Of a DNA stretch of 64,000 nt, positions 45,384 through 56,000 are shown one piece after another. This stretch comes from Microcoleus sp. FACHB-68 (lineage in GTDB: Bacteria > Cyanobacteriota > Cyanobacteriia > Cyanobacteriales > Oscillatoriaceae), in assembly GCF_014695715.1 (NCBI RefSeq), contig NZ_JACJOT010000008.1, positions 1,302,001 through 1,366,000 on the forward strand. Direction: 5' to 3'. Positions within the stretch are counted from its first letter, which is position 1; every line of letters begins with the position of its first letter. A program made the position numbers and the translations under genes. Under the pieces are notes generated by a model. The model did not search any database. It saw nothing but the letters and a program-made list of their open reading frames with translations, and was not told where the DNA came from.

Positions 45384-46313
45384 ATGAGCCACAAAGAAGA
45401 ATCTCAAGCCTTGGAAATACAGGGTAGCGTCTTAGAAGACCCCACCCCCACGGCAGCCATGAACGCCGGCGAAAAGCAAGCACCGGCAGCCGGCACAAAT
45501 GAGTATCTGGATTACTACAAACGCGGTAGCGTCCTCCACAATGCAGGCCGGCTTGAAGACGCTTTGGCTAGCTACGACCAAGCCTTAGAATTACGACCGG
45601 ATGATTATTGGGCTTGGTATCAGCGCGGCAACGTCCTCGACGACTTAGGCCGGCATGAAGAAGCGGTTACCAGCTACAACAAAGCCCTGGAAGTGCGCCC
45701 GGATGACTACTGGGCTTGGTATCATCGCGGCATCGCCTTACAAGACTTAAAATGTTACGAACAATCTCTCGCTAGCTACGAAAAAGCCTTAGAATTACGA
45801 CCAAATGACTACTGGGCTTGGTATCAGCGCGGCATCGCCCTAGATGATTTAGGCCGGCTAGAAGATGCCCTCACCTCCTTCGACAAAGCCCTAGACATCA
45901 AACCCCATGACTACTGGGCACAATACCGGCGTGGGGAAGCGCTGCGTCATGCCGGCGATTATGAAGCCGCAATTACCAGCTACAATCAAGCTTTAGAAAT
46001 CAAGCAGGATGATTACTGGGCATGGCATCGGCGAGGTCTGGCCCAGGAACGCTTAGGTCGCATTGAAGACGCCCTTGCCAGTTTTGACAAAGCCCTGGAA
46101 ACGAAACCGAATGACCCGGAAGCGTGTTATGACAAGGCTTGCTGTTATGCCGGTTTGGGTAATGTTGAGAAGGCGATCCAAAACTTGCGCTACGCCATCA
46201 ATCAAAATCCTGACCTTTACAGCAAACTTGCTAAAAAAGACGCAAAATTTAACGCCATTCGCAGAGATAATCGGTTTTTGACGTTAATAGAAGGTAACGA
46301 GGGGAATGATTGA
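45384..46313 (+). CDS. TPR-repeat protein, 7 repeats
   Basis: A 309-aa paralogue of the previous product. After a 45-residue polar N-terminus come seven TPR units, five of which end in DYWAW or DYWAQ, and the shared C-terminal ACCYAGLGNVEKAIQNLRYAI module followed by KFNAIRRDNRFLTLIEG. It lies 173 bp after the first TPR gene. Same scaffold role inferred. Partners are unknown. Confidence 0.85.
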   Translation: MSHKEESQALEIQGSVLEDPTPTAAMNAGEKQAPAAGTNEYLDYYKRGSVLHNAGRLEDALASYDQALELRPDDYWAWYQRGNVLDDLGRHEEAVTSYNKALEVRPDDYWAWYHRGIALQDLKCYEQSLASYEKALELRPNDYWAWYQRGIALDDLGRLEDALTSFDKALDIKPHDYWAQYRRGEALRHAGDYEAAITSYNQALEIKQDDYWAWHRRGLAQERLGRIEDALASFDKALETKPNDPEACYDKACCYAGLGNVEKAIQNLRYAINQNPDLYSKLAKKDAKFNAIRRDNRFLTLIEGNEGND

Positions 46314-46317
46314 TAGG

Positions 46318-46344
46318 GGCATGGGGGATTGGGCATGGGGGATT
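46318..46344. repeat. Short direct repeat
   Basis: GGCATGGGGGATT occurs at 46318-46330 and 46332-46344, just after the second TPR gene. A slippage-prone G-rich stretch of a type common in cyanobacterial spacers. Confidence 0.7.
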
Positions 46345-46445
46345 TTCACGCCCTCTGTCCTTCCTAGTCCTTAGCTTCTAGTCCCTAGCTACTCCCAATT
46401 CTCATATACTGAGAATTAGAAGCTATTCCGTGTACCGCTGTCTTT

Positions 46446-47444
46446 ATGAGTCCCTATCAAGCCTTTCACGCGCTACGCATCCCTAGCGGTCATAATGACG
46501 TAATGGCGAGTTATAACAAAAATTTGGAATGCCGGCCCGATGGCTACTGGGCTTTGTATCAGCGCGGGAATGCCCTGCGGCAGGCGGGTCTTTATGAGGA
46601 CGCCCTTGATAGCTATGAAGAAGCCTTAGCCTGCCGGTCAGATGACTACCGCGCTTGGCATCAGCGTGGAAACGTACTGGCAGAATTACGCCGGTATAAC
46701 GATGGCATTGCCAGCTATGACAAAGCGTTGGCGCTAAAACCGGCATACTACTGGAGTTGGTATCAGCGGGGTCATGCATTGCGTAATGCGGGCCGGTATC
46801 GCGACGCCGTTGCCAGCTTCAACAAAGCTTTGGAAATTCGACCGGATGACTACTGGGCTTTGTATCACCGGGCAAGCATTTTCCTGTATAACTTGAACCG
46901 ATCTGAGGAAGCGCTTGCCGGCTACGATCAAGCTTTGGAACTCAGGCCAAAAGACTACTGGAGTTGGTACAGGCGGGGTATCGCACTGTTTGGCCTGAGT
47001 CGCTATCAAGATGCCATTGCCAGCTATGACAAAGCCTTAGAATTCAGGCCGCGCGACTATTGGGCCATTTACCGGCAGGGCGATGCCTTACTGTGGTTAG
47101 GCCGGTATGAGGATGCTATTGCCGGTTATGATCGCGCCGTCGATATTCAACCCGACTACCCAGACGCCTGGGTTTATCGGGGTCTGGCGTTGCAGCTTTC
47201 AGGCAGAACTCGCGATGCCATTGCCAGCTATGATCAAGCGCTGGAACTCGATTCCTATGTCTCCGATGCCTGGTATGGCAAGGCTTGCTGTTATGCCTCA
47301 CAAGGTGATGTGCGGCGGACAATCGAACACCTGCAAAAAGCGTTTGAGCTGAGTCCTGATGAGTACCGGCAGCCAGCCACCGCTGAGCCGGCTTTTGATG
47401 CGATTCGCGCTTCTGAGCAGTTTCAGGCATTGCTGCAAGATTAA
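46446..47444 (+). CDS. TPR-repeat protein, 8 repeats
   Basis: A 332-aa third paralogue with one partial and eight full TPR units, again rich in DYWALY or DYWSWY ends. The C-terminal module KACCYASQGDVRRTIEHLQK and the tail FDAIRASEQFQALLQD match the other two. The ATG at 46446 precedes about 20 residues not similar to TPR; an ATG at 46503 would begin almost at the repeats. The three adjacent copies probably arose by gene duplication. Confidence 0.8.
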   Translation: MSPYQAFHALRIPSGHNDVMASYNKNLECRPDGYWALYQRGNALRQAGLYEDALDSYEEALACRSDDYRAWHQRGNVLAELRRYNDGIASYDKALALKPAYYWSWYQRGHALRNAGRYRDAVASFNKALEIRPDDYWALYHRASIFLYNLNRSEEALAGYDQALELRPKDYWSWYRRGIALFGLSRYQDAIASYDKALEFRPRDYWAIYRQGDALLWLGRYEDAIAGYDRAVDIQPDYPDAWVYRGLALQLSGRTRDAIASYDQALELDSYVSDAWYGKACCYASQGDVRRTIEHLQKAFELSPDEYRQPATAEPAFDAIRASEQFQALLQD

Positions 47445-48013
47445 TCCTATAGATAAGTCTGTCGGCTAGAGCAACGCGAAACTTAACGTTGACAAGCATT
47501 TGAAACGTTGAGTTGAGAACCCTCCGTTTCACTGCGCCCAACCTACCTCAAATGGTGTCGCGCCTGCTTTTCTTCAGCCACTCTCCCACTCAGGACTCAG
47601 CACTCCCCAGAGGCCGTTCGCCAGCAAAGTATTAAATAAACTTTTGATTTCTTCCAATTTTATAAGTTAATCAACTCGATGTTTGTCAATAAAAAGTCCC
47701 AATTAGATTTTTTGCTTTCTCTCAAATGTTGATTTAAAAAGCAACAAACCGAGTCGATTTGCGCTATAATTAAAAAGGTTGTAAAACCCTACAAAATGCG
47801 TAAATTTAAAGCCTATATAAATCAGTAAATTCACTCGTTTGAGTGAGGGGTATTTCCCATAGAATATAGGGAGTTCCGAGCGAAGACTCAAACAAAGCTC
47901 GCTCTCCAAAAATTGGAAAGCTAAGTTGTTTCACCGACGTATTTAAACAAATATTCGGTTGATTGAATTCAAGTGAATCCCCAAGCAGAAATGCAGAGTC
48001 AACGCAGGCATGA
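47445..48013. other. Spacer after the TPR cluster
   Basis: About 570 bp. It contains a 16-bp segment (CCACTCAGGACTCAGC, 47586-47601) identical to 38155-38170. AT-rich DNA follows. No gene is supported. Confidence 0.5.
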
Positions 48014-48613
48014 ATGATGAATAATAAGCGCTTAATAGATCTCATCGAACCCCGCACCCTTAATATCACCCTGTCTGATATTGCTCAGGGGGTGAGAAGG
48101 CCGATCGAGCAACTTTATTTTCCCCGGCCTAAACCGGAAGACGAAACACCAGAAGATGCCTGGAAATGGGCGGCGCTGTTTCTAATTGTCGTGTCGGGTG
48201 AGGGAGGCCGGTTTGGCAGCTATCGCTCCTTGCCGTGCTGGTTGGAAGCAGTAAAGGAATTACTCTCTAACTGTGATAATTGGCGAGTTTTAGAAGAACT
48301 AATTTTGCTCGTAGAAAGTGACTTGGAAACCTATCGCTACTCAGAAATACAGCGGGAGCGGTTGCGGGATTACTTAGATGAGCAAAAGTACAGGGTGAAA
48401 GACTTAAAAGAGCAAAATGCGGGGCTAGATAGTGCTTGGGAGTGGGCAAAAGGTTGGGTGCCGGTACTCAAATCTTGTCTGAATGAAGAATCACTAAATA
48501 TTGCCTTGCAACTCTACAAATCCCAGAAATCTCAGTTTGAAGAGTATCCAGAAGTTCTAGAGTGGGTGCTGCAAATTGGGCGAGAACAGCGGGCGTCTTT
48601 GCGGAGTTTGTAA
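48014..48613 (+). CDS. Unknown acidic helical protein
   Basis: A 199-aa soluble protein that I do not recognise. It is mostly alpha-helical, with conserved-looking Trp residues (DAWKWAALFLIVVSGEGG; AWEWAKGWVPVLKSCL) and charged C-terminal helices. There is no signal peptide or membrane segment. Either ATG at 48014 or 48017 could start it, and no strong Shine-Dalgarno site is visible. Codon use and the hairpin after its stop support a real gene. Neighbours give no clue to function. Confidence 0.6.
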   Translation: MMNNKRLIDLIEPRTLNITLSDIAQGVRRPIEQLYFPRPKPEDETPEDAWKWAALFLIVVSGEGGRFGSYRSLPCWLEAVKELLSNCDNWRVLEELILLVESDLETYRYSEIQRERLRDYLDEQKYRVKDLKEQNAGLDSAWEWAKGWVPVLKSCLNEESLNIALQLYKSQKSQFEEYPEVLEWVLQIGREQRASLRSL

Positions 48614-49163
48614 ACGTTTCGGTGGGCTTTCAGAAGCGAATTCTGAGGCAATAAAAATCAAGGTTATTGGCAAGCCGGCTATAAAATTTGTAAGATTTAA
48701 AGTCCGCAGGGGTGGACTTTGCTTTTATAGCCGTGCTTTCAATTCAAAAATATTTATTTAGATAAAATTTTATATTCACTAAAAGCAACACCGGCAGGCT
48801 GATTCATTTTATCGTCTGCCGGCAGTTTTATTGCTCAATCACTGTCACTCCTTTTTGGTCGGTTAATCTAAAATCAAGTTTCTCACAAAACTTGCTGCTT
48901 CTCATCTATTCCCAAAAATGTTAAATCATCCACATAAGTTGATTCTTGTTCAGATATTACTTTAAAAAATATTGCGAATTCCTTGGCTACAAAAAAAACG
49001 TGCTTTAATAGATGGAAATCAAAAAAGCGGGTTGTGCAATTGTAGCAAAAATAACCTTAGTAATCTGCTCCAACGATTGTCTCTTAAATTTAGAAACTTA
49101 GTAAACCTTTTTTGTTAAAATTTTTCTCTAAATAAAATTAAACCCTCATTCTTCACAAAATAA
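48614..49163. other. Spacer with two hairpins
   Basis: About 550 bp. The terminator at 48699 and a second hairpin at 48791-48822 lie in the first 210 bp. The rest is AT-rich with no gene supported. Confidence 0.5.
48699..48727 (+). terminator. Terminator after the unknown acidic protein
   Basis: AAAGTCC (48699-48705) pairs with GGACTTT (48714-48720), followed by GCTTTTA. A second hairpin, CCGGCAG (48791-48797) with CTGCCGG (48816-48822) then CAGTTTTA, may back it up. Confidence 0.75.
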
Positions 49164-50426
49164 ATGAATTCTAACAGTCCCACTCAACTTTTGCAGACAG
49201 GCTTTCGCGTCGCTTTGGGAGGTGCTCTTAGCTTGATCGAACTGCTGGGAAACTCACAAAAACGACAAGACAATCTCACCCAAGTCCAGCAAGAATTGGA
49301 TCAAGTTGTCCAAGAATTAGCTAAAAAAGGTGAACTTTTGGAGCGAGAAGCTCTAAACTTTGTGGAAACGTTGCTCCCCCAAAATAAGCCGGCTTCAAAA
49401 TCTCATGATTACATCGAACGTGCCAGTGAGCAATGTTTTCGTCAGCCTTTCGATATCAAAGGAACGAACCTTTATGGCTTTGTATTAGAAGGAAGTCTGC
49501 ACAAGTTACAACAACTGTGTGATAAATATCTCAACGATCCAGCTAACGGAAAAGTTCACTACCGGCCAGCGACCCATTATATTATTCTGACCTTTGGAAC
49601 CCTAGAATCCTTAAGTTCAAGAGATAAACCCGACCGCGATAGGGGTTATATTGACGAGCAAGAAGTTGTGATTTGGATGCTGACAATGGTTGGCCAACAA
49701 ATCGGGCCGGTGTTTAAAGTAGACCGCATGGCTTGGTTTGTCCCTTATATTTTTGTCAGTAATTCACCGGCATTAGTTTCGGGACGTGAAGTTTATGGAA
49801 TTCCCAAAGAACTCGGAGGATTTCAAATTCCGCCGGCTAATACGGAACCCGAATGCTTGACTTTACACGCTCATACCTGGAAAACGCTGACCGCGCAAAC
49901 CGAGGCAAAATGGGAAAAACTGATCGAAGTTTTACACATAAAGAAGAACAGCGAAGCTCAATCTCCTAAAATCTGGGCAACCTATAACGAGGCTGTTAGA
50001 GATATCGCAGACTTGCTGTTAGGGGATAACAATACTATCGAAATTCCCGGCTTAGGCTTGCCAATTCATCTACTAGAATATCTCATCGAAGCTGAAGTTC
50101 CGGTTGTTATGTTAAAGCAGTTCCGCGATGCAAAAGATGGCCAAAAAGCTTGTTACCAAGAAATTTTAGAAATTCCGATGAAACTCTCACGATTTCATGG
50201 GGGCCGGCTGCTAAGTGTTGGTGGCTTGAGCGAAAAATTTAAAGTTAGCATCTACAATTTTGCCAGTCACCCGATTGTCAGCGAATTGGGGTTAATAAGA
50301 GGCCAAATGCCGGCAGAAGACCCGATAAATTTACCAGTCAAGCTGGCGTTTGAGCTGAACTTTGACTTCACAGTTGAAGATGCCAAAGTAATTTGGAAAG
50401 CTTCTGAAAAATCAAGTTGCCAGTAA
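49164..50426 (+). CDS. Acetoacetate decarboxylase-like protein with helical N-terminus
   Basis: A 420-aa protein. Residues 1 to about 85 are a predicted amphipathic coiled region (GGALSLIELLGNSQKRQDN, then QQELDQVVQELAKKGELLER). The remainder matches the acetoacetate decarboxylase-like fold: FVPYIFVSNSPALVSGREVYGIPKELGGF is its signature, followed by a large insertion before PVVMLKQFRDAKDG, where a Lys could be the Schiff-base residue. It starts 77 bp before a large FAD-dependent enzyme gene, so the pair is probably one operon. Whether it decarboxylates anything is unknown; some relatives only bind ligands. Confidence 0.75.
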   Translation: MNSNSPTQLLQTGFRVALGGALSLIELLGNSQKRQDNLTQVQQELDQVVQELAKKGELLEREALNFVETLLPQNKPASKSHDYIERASEQCFRQPFDIKGTNLYGFVLEGSLHKLQQLCDKYLNDPANGKVHYRPATHYIILTFGTLESLSSRDKPDRDRGYIDEQEVVIWMLTMVGQQIGPVFKVDRMAWFVPYIFVSNSPALVSGREVYGIPKELGGFQIPPANTEPECLTLHAHTWKTLTAQTEAKWEKLIEVLHIKKNSEAQSPKIWATYNEAVRDIADLLLGDNNTIEIPGLGLPIHLLEYLIEAEVPVVMLKQFRDAKDGQKACYQEILEIPMKLSRFHGGRLLSVGGLSEKFKVSIYNFASHPIVSELGLIRGQMPAEDPINLPVKLAFELNFDFTVEDAKVIWKASEKSSCQ

Positions 50427-50502
50427 AACACAGCAAAATTTTAACCGTTTGTCCTAAATTTTCAATCGCAGCCGTCCTCACAAATTAAACACATAAATAG
50501 CA

Positions 50503-52818
50503 ATGTCTGAAGCTACTGAAACCAAAAAAATTGTGTTGTTAGGAGGAGGAATGGCGTCCCTAACAACAGCATTTGAACTCACCAACCAGCCGGGATGGAA
50601 TGCTAATTACGACATTACTATCTATCAAACAGGTTGGCGTTTGGGTGGTAAGGGGGCAAGCGGACGCAACGTGCGGCCTCACGAACCCTATTGCGAACCA
50701 AACTATCGCATTGAAGAACACGGATTACATATCTTTTTTGGATTTTACCAGAATGCTTTTCAAGTGATGAAGCAGTGCTACGATGAACTGGGATATGATG
50801 GCCCATTTACGTCAGTAGAAGATGCTTTCAAACCCCACAGTCTGATTGTTCTCCAAGAGTATCTAAATGGCAAGTGGGTTCAATGGCCACTCAATTTTCC
50901 CACGAATAAATTACTGCCTTGGGAAGCTGGGGGAATAGCTACTTTATGGGAGCATATTTGGACAACACTTAAATTGATGCATGAGAGTTATGAAGATTTA
51001 ACTGTTTTGAATTCTAGCCTGTCAGTTGATAGCGTTTCTAATTTGCAAACAACCCCAACGTGGTTAGAACGCTTGATCAAACAAATAGACTTGGGTTGGG
51101 CAACGTTAAAATTAACTTCAGAAACCGCACTTTTTCACTTTCCTGATAAGCTGGTTCAGTTACTCCTTCACTCACCAGAACGTTGGTGGGAGTGGTTTGA
51201 AAATACTACAAAAGAGATCGGAACGATTTTGGAGAAAACAGAGTTAACCTCTGAGGGAACGTTCCTTTATCTCGCTTACAAACTGGCCGAATCTCTTTCT
51301 AACAACCCCAGAACTCACCGCATCGAACATCACAGAATTATTAAAAAACTCATCGAGCGCTTCATGGAGGGGTTCCAGCTCAAAATAGACCAAGCTATCG
51401 AGCTGGATGCTAACACTTTTCGGCTAGTAACTCTCCTAGATTTGGGCGCTGCCAATATCCGGGGTTTAATCGCAGATGAGATAGTTTTTCATGGCTCTCT
51501 AGATCCTTTAGATGAGTTTGATTATAGAGATTGGCTGCGGAAACATGGCGCACGAGAAACAACCCTCAATTCAGCGTTTGTTCGGGTGTTATACGATCTC
51601 GTTTACGCTTTTCCGGGAGGCAATATCCAACAACCCGAACTGGCAGCCGGCACAGCTATTCGCATCCTAACAACTGTGATTTTCCAATACAAAGGGGCGA
51701 TTATGTGGAAAATGCAGGCCGGCATGGGAGATACCATCTTCGCCCCACTTTACAAGGTGCTAAAGCGGCGAGGCGTTAAGTTTAAATTCTTTCATCGAGT
51801 TAAACAGCTCCACCTTTCTGAAGACGGGAAATCGATTGAGCGCATTAGCATTGGCCGGCAGGTCAATTTGATAGACAAAAATCAAGAATACGACCCGTTA
51901 ATTCAAGTAAAAAGACTGCTGTGCTGGCCCAGTGAGCCACGATACGAACAAATCGAAGAAGGCGAAAAACTGCAACAAGAAAACATCAATCTGGAATCTT
52001 TCTGGAGTCCGTGGACTGATGTGGAAGAAGTGAATCTTAAAGCCGGCGAAGATTTTGATATCGCAGTTCTCGGCATTTCTCTGGGCGGTTTGCCGGCGAT
52101 TTGCTCTGAACTGATTCAGGCGAATCAAAAATGGCGCGATATGATATCAAAAATCCAGACAGTGGCAACTCAGGGAGGGCAGATATGGCTCAAAGACAAT
52201 TTGCGGCAACTGGGATGGAAAATCGCCAGTCCTGTTGTGGGCGCATACGTCGAACCTTTAGATACCTATGCTGATATGAGCGTTCTGCTTGAACGAGAAA
52301 ATTGGCCTAGCGAACATTATCCCTATAACGTTGCCTATTTTACAGGTGTAATTGCAGATCCGGGAATTCCCCCCAGTCATGAATATGATTTCCCAGAAAA
52401 AGTTCAGAAACAAGTCGATAAACAGGCGATTAATTTCCTCCAAAATCATATCGGACATCTGTGGCCAAAAGCCACAACTGCAGAAAATCCTCAAGGACTG
52501 AATTGGGATTTACTTGTTGATTTGGAAAACCGCCAAGGAGAGGAACGATATCATGCTCAATACTGGCAAGCCGGTATTAATCCATCAGATCGTTACGTGC
52601 TTTCTGTTCCCGGCAGCACTAAATATCGTCTCAAAACAGATGAATCTGGCTTTGATCATCTCTATCTGACGGGCGACTGGATAAACAACGGTTATAATTC
52701 GGGATGTATCGAAGCAACCGTGATGTCAGGAATGCAGACTGCACAGGCGATTTTAAAGCAGCGCTTTCAAACAAAGTACCAAAAAGAAATTCTTAATGAG
52801 AGAGATTCTTGGATTTGA
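50503..52818 (+). CDS. FAD-dependent amine oxidase/desaturase-like enzyme
   Basis: A 771-aa flavoprotein. The N-terminal dinucleotide-binding motif reads VLLGGGMASLTTAFEL (residues about 11-26), followed by the GRLGGK-like TGWRLGGKGASGRN typical of phytoene desaturase and hydroxysqualene dehydroxylase relatives. EHGLHIFFGFYQNAF and the C-terminal LTGDWINNGYNSGCIEATVMSGMQ (FAD-binding) fit the same group. At 771 residues it is longer than the usual 450-550, with extra helical regions at about 130-300. Pairing with the decarboxylase-like gene suggests oxidation of a lipid or isoprenoid-like substrate followed by a further step. The true substrate is not evident. Confidence 0.8.
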   Translation: MSEATETKKIVLLGGGMASLTTAFELTNQPGWNANYDITIYQTGWRLGGKGASGRNVRPHEPYCEPNYRIEEHGLHIFFGFYQNAFQVMKQCYDELGYDGPFTSVEDAFKPHSLIVLQEYLNGKWVQWPLNFPTNKLLPWEAGGIATLWEHIWTTLKLMHESYEDLTVLNSSLSVDSVSNLQTTPTWLERLIKQIDLGWATLKLTSETALFHFPDKLVQLLLHSPERWWEWFENTTKEIGTILEKTELTSEGTFLYLAYKLAESLSNNPRTHRIEHHRIIKKLIERFMEGFQLKIDQAIELDANTFRLVTLLDLGAANIRGLIADEIVFHGSLDPLDEFDYRDWLRKHGARETTLNSAFVRVLYDLVYAFPGGNIQQPELAAGTAIRILTTVIFQYKGAIMWKMQAGMGDTIFAPLYKVLKRRGVKFKFFHRVKQLHLSEDGKSIERISIGRQVNLIDKNQEYDPLIQVKRLLCWPSEPRYEQIEEGEKLQQENINLESFWSPWTDVEEVNLKAGEDFDIAVLGISLGGLPAICSELIQANQKWRDMISKIQTVATQGGQIWLKDNLRQLGWKIASPVVGAYVEPLDTYADMSVLLERENWPSEHYPYNVAYFTGVIADPGIPPSHEYDFPEKVQKQVDKQAINFLQNHIGHLWPKATTAENPQGLNWDLLVDLENRQGEERYHAQYWQAGINPSDRYVLSVPGSTKYRLKTDESGFDHLYLTGDWINNGYNSGCIEATVMSGMQTAQAILKQRFQTKYQKEILNERDSWI

Positions 52819-52826
52819 AAAAGCGG

Positions 52827-52847
52827 GGAGGGAAGCCTGATCCCTCC
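52827..52847 (+). terminator. Hairpin after FAD enzyme gene
   Basis: GGAGGGA (52827-52833) pairs with TCCCTCC (52841-52847) over a 7-nt loop, just past the stop; only a weak T run follows. Confidence 0.55.
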
Positions 52848-53027
52848 TATTTCAGAGAAAATCCCGTTTTTACTTATATCCCAGTAGGGGCAGATAATTC
52901 GGGTAATCTATCTTTTGCTTCACACATAAATTATGACACCGAATGCTATGCCCTCTGGGTAAGCTGAGCTAACGCGCCTACAGTCAACAAAAACTGCAAA
53001 TAACAACTTAATAAAAATATCAAAATT

Positions 53028-56000
53028 ATGCTGAATCTATCAGGATACACTCTAACCGAGAAAATCTATCAAGGGCAAAAAACAGTTATTTATCGCGGGT
53101 ATAAGCACCCAGAGCGACAGCCGGTTATCGTTAAGAGTCTGGCAGCCGAGTTGCCTCATCCTCTGGATATTGCCAGTTTTAAACATCAATACGAAATTTT
53201 AAACAACTTAGATGTACCCGGAGTCGTAAAGCTTTTAGGTCTGGAAAGATATCGAAACAGTTTTGTTCTCATCATGGAAGATTTTGGAGGGCAATCACTG
53301 ACCGAATTTATGAGGTCTAAAAAGATTAATTTAAAAGAATTTTTACAAATTGGCATTCAAATTACAGAAATTTTAGGAAAATTGCACAAAAAAGGCATTA
53401 TTCATAAAGATATTAAACCGCAAAACATTCTAATTAATCCCAGCACTAATCAAATAAAAATTACAGATTTTAGCATTTCATCACGCCTTGATAAAGAAAC
53501 ACACGCAATTGCTCACACCAATGCTTTGGAAGGCACCTTCGCCTATATTTCGCCAGAGCAAACTGGAAGAATGAATCGGTCGCTTGATTACCGCACTGAT
53601 TTTTACTCTTTGGGCGTTACTTTCTACGAAATCTTAACGGGTGAACTGCCTTTCAAGAGTAACGATCCAATGGAATTGCTACACTGTCATATTGCCAGAC
53701 TGCCGGTGCCTCCCTGTGAGCGAAACCCTCTTATTCCCCCTGTGGTTTCATCTATCGTGATGAAGTTACTGTCCAAAACTGCAGAAGAGCGATTTCAAAC
53801 GGCTGAAGGGCTAAAGGCTGATTTAGAAGAGTGTCTATTTCAACTGCAAACAACTGGCAAAATTGACAGCTTTTCACTCGGTGGTAAAGACTTATCGAGT
53901 CAACTTCTTATCCCACAAAAACTTTACGGGCGTGAGCGGGAAGTGCAAACCCTGATGGACGCCTTTGATCGCGTAGCGTGTCTGCAAGAAAAAGAAGTTA
54001 ACACCGGCACGACTGAATTAATGCTGGTTTCTGGTTATTCAGGGATTGGCAAGACAAGTGTCGTTAACGAAATACACAAGCCTATCCTAGGGGCGCATGG
54101 TTATTTTATTGCCGGCAAGTTTGATCAATATAAGAAAAACATTCCTTACGCCGCGATCATTCAAGCGTTTCAATCCTTGATAGAACAAATTTTAACAGAA
54201 AGCTCTGAAAAGCTGGCTGTTTGGAAAGCAACTCTTTTAGCCGCACTGGGTGAAAACGGTCAGCTGATTATTGATGTTATTCCCGAAGTTGAACTGATTA
54301 TTGGAAAACAACAAGATGTTCCGCAGCTAGGGCTATCTGAATCTCAAAATAGATTCAATCGGCTTTTCAAAGAATTCATCAATGTCTTGGCCACAAAAGA
54401 CCACCCGCTCGTTCTATTTTTAGACGATCTTCAGTGGGTAGATTCTGCCTCGCTCAATTTAATTCAACTGCTATTATGTGATCCTGATAGTAAATACTTA
54501 TTGATGATTGGGGCATATCGAGATAACGAAGTTACCCCTACACATCCCTTCATAAAAACATTAGAGAATATTCAGCAAAGTGGGGCGACTGTTAATCAGA
54601 TTGTTCTTCAGCCTTTGGCTCTTAGTCATGTCAATCAGCTTGTTTCTGATACCCTTAAGGATTCAAATCGATCACAATTGCTTGCTCAGTTGCTCTTTAA
54701 CAAAACTAGAGGAAATCCTTTTTTCTTGACACAATTATTCCAAACTCTGCATTCTGAACAGTTGCTAATCTTTGATTTTAACACCGGCAGATGGCAGTGG
54801 GACTACGAGCAAATTCAAGGAATTGGCATTACAGATTGCAATGTTGTCGAACTGGTTGCGAGAAATCTCAGTAAATTGCCCGAAGTAACACAGACGGCTT
54901 TAAAGTTAGCTGCTTGCATTGGCAACTCGTTTAACTTAGAGACTCTGAGTGTGATCAATGAGGAATCGGCTTCCATTACAGCCGCTCAGCTTTGGCCGGC
55001 ACTTCAGGCCGGTTTATTGCTGCCGCTCTCGCAAAATTACAAAATACCACTGCTTTTTTTACCCGAAGAACTGAACGCGATTCCCTTAAGAGATTCAAAG
55101 GTTGACTGTAAGTTTTTGCATGACAGGGTTCAGCAAGCCGCCTACTCCTTCATTCCAGAATCGGAGAAAAAAGCCACTCATTTTAAAATCGGCCAGTTAT
55201 TACTAAAGAACACCACCCCAGAAGAGCGAAAAGAAAATGTTTTTGCCCTGGTTAATCAACTAAATTTTGGCACAGACTTACTTGCGGAGCAGGCAGAAAA
55301 AGATGAGCTAGCTGCTTTAAATTTAATAGCCGGTCAGAAAGCGCTGGCAGCAACAGCGTATGAAGCTGCCGTCAAATACTTAAATATTGGCCTTGAACTC
55401 CTCACGCCTGATAGCTGGCAAACTCAGTATGAACTAACACTGGAACTTTATGTAAAAGCAGTGGAAGCGGAATATTTAAATATTAACTTCGAGCGGTCTG
55501 AACAGCTAGCCAATATTGTTTTACAACACGCAGCTAATTTGCTCGATAAAGTCAAGGTTTATGAGCTAAATATTCAATCTTATGTCGCTCAAAACCAATT
55601 AATTAAAGCCGTCGATACGGGAATTTTTGTCGTAGAAATGCTGGGGGTTTCTCTTGCTCACCCAGATGCCGGCAGGGAGATCATTGAGTTACCAACCCTC
55701 AAAGATATAGAACAGTTTCCAGAAATGACGGCTCCCGATAAATTGGCGGCGCTTCGGCTTCTCATCACAATTTCTGGGCCGGCTTCTTACGGTAAGCCGG
55801 AATTGTTTCTACCCATTGTTTTAACTCAACTCAATCTGTGTCTCCAACACGGTCATTCGGCTCTGGCTGCTTACGTTTACAGTATTTATGGTTTGCTTTT
55901 GTGTGCCGCGCTGGGGAACCTGAATGCCGGCTATCATTCGGGGCAGCTTGCTCTTAAGCTGCTAGAGCGTTTCCGCGCTAAAGAACTCAAAGCTAAAGTT

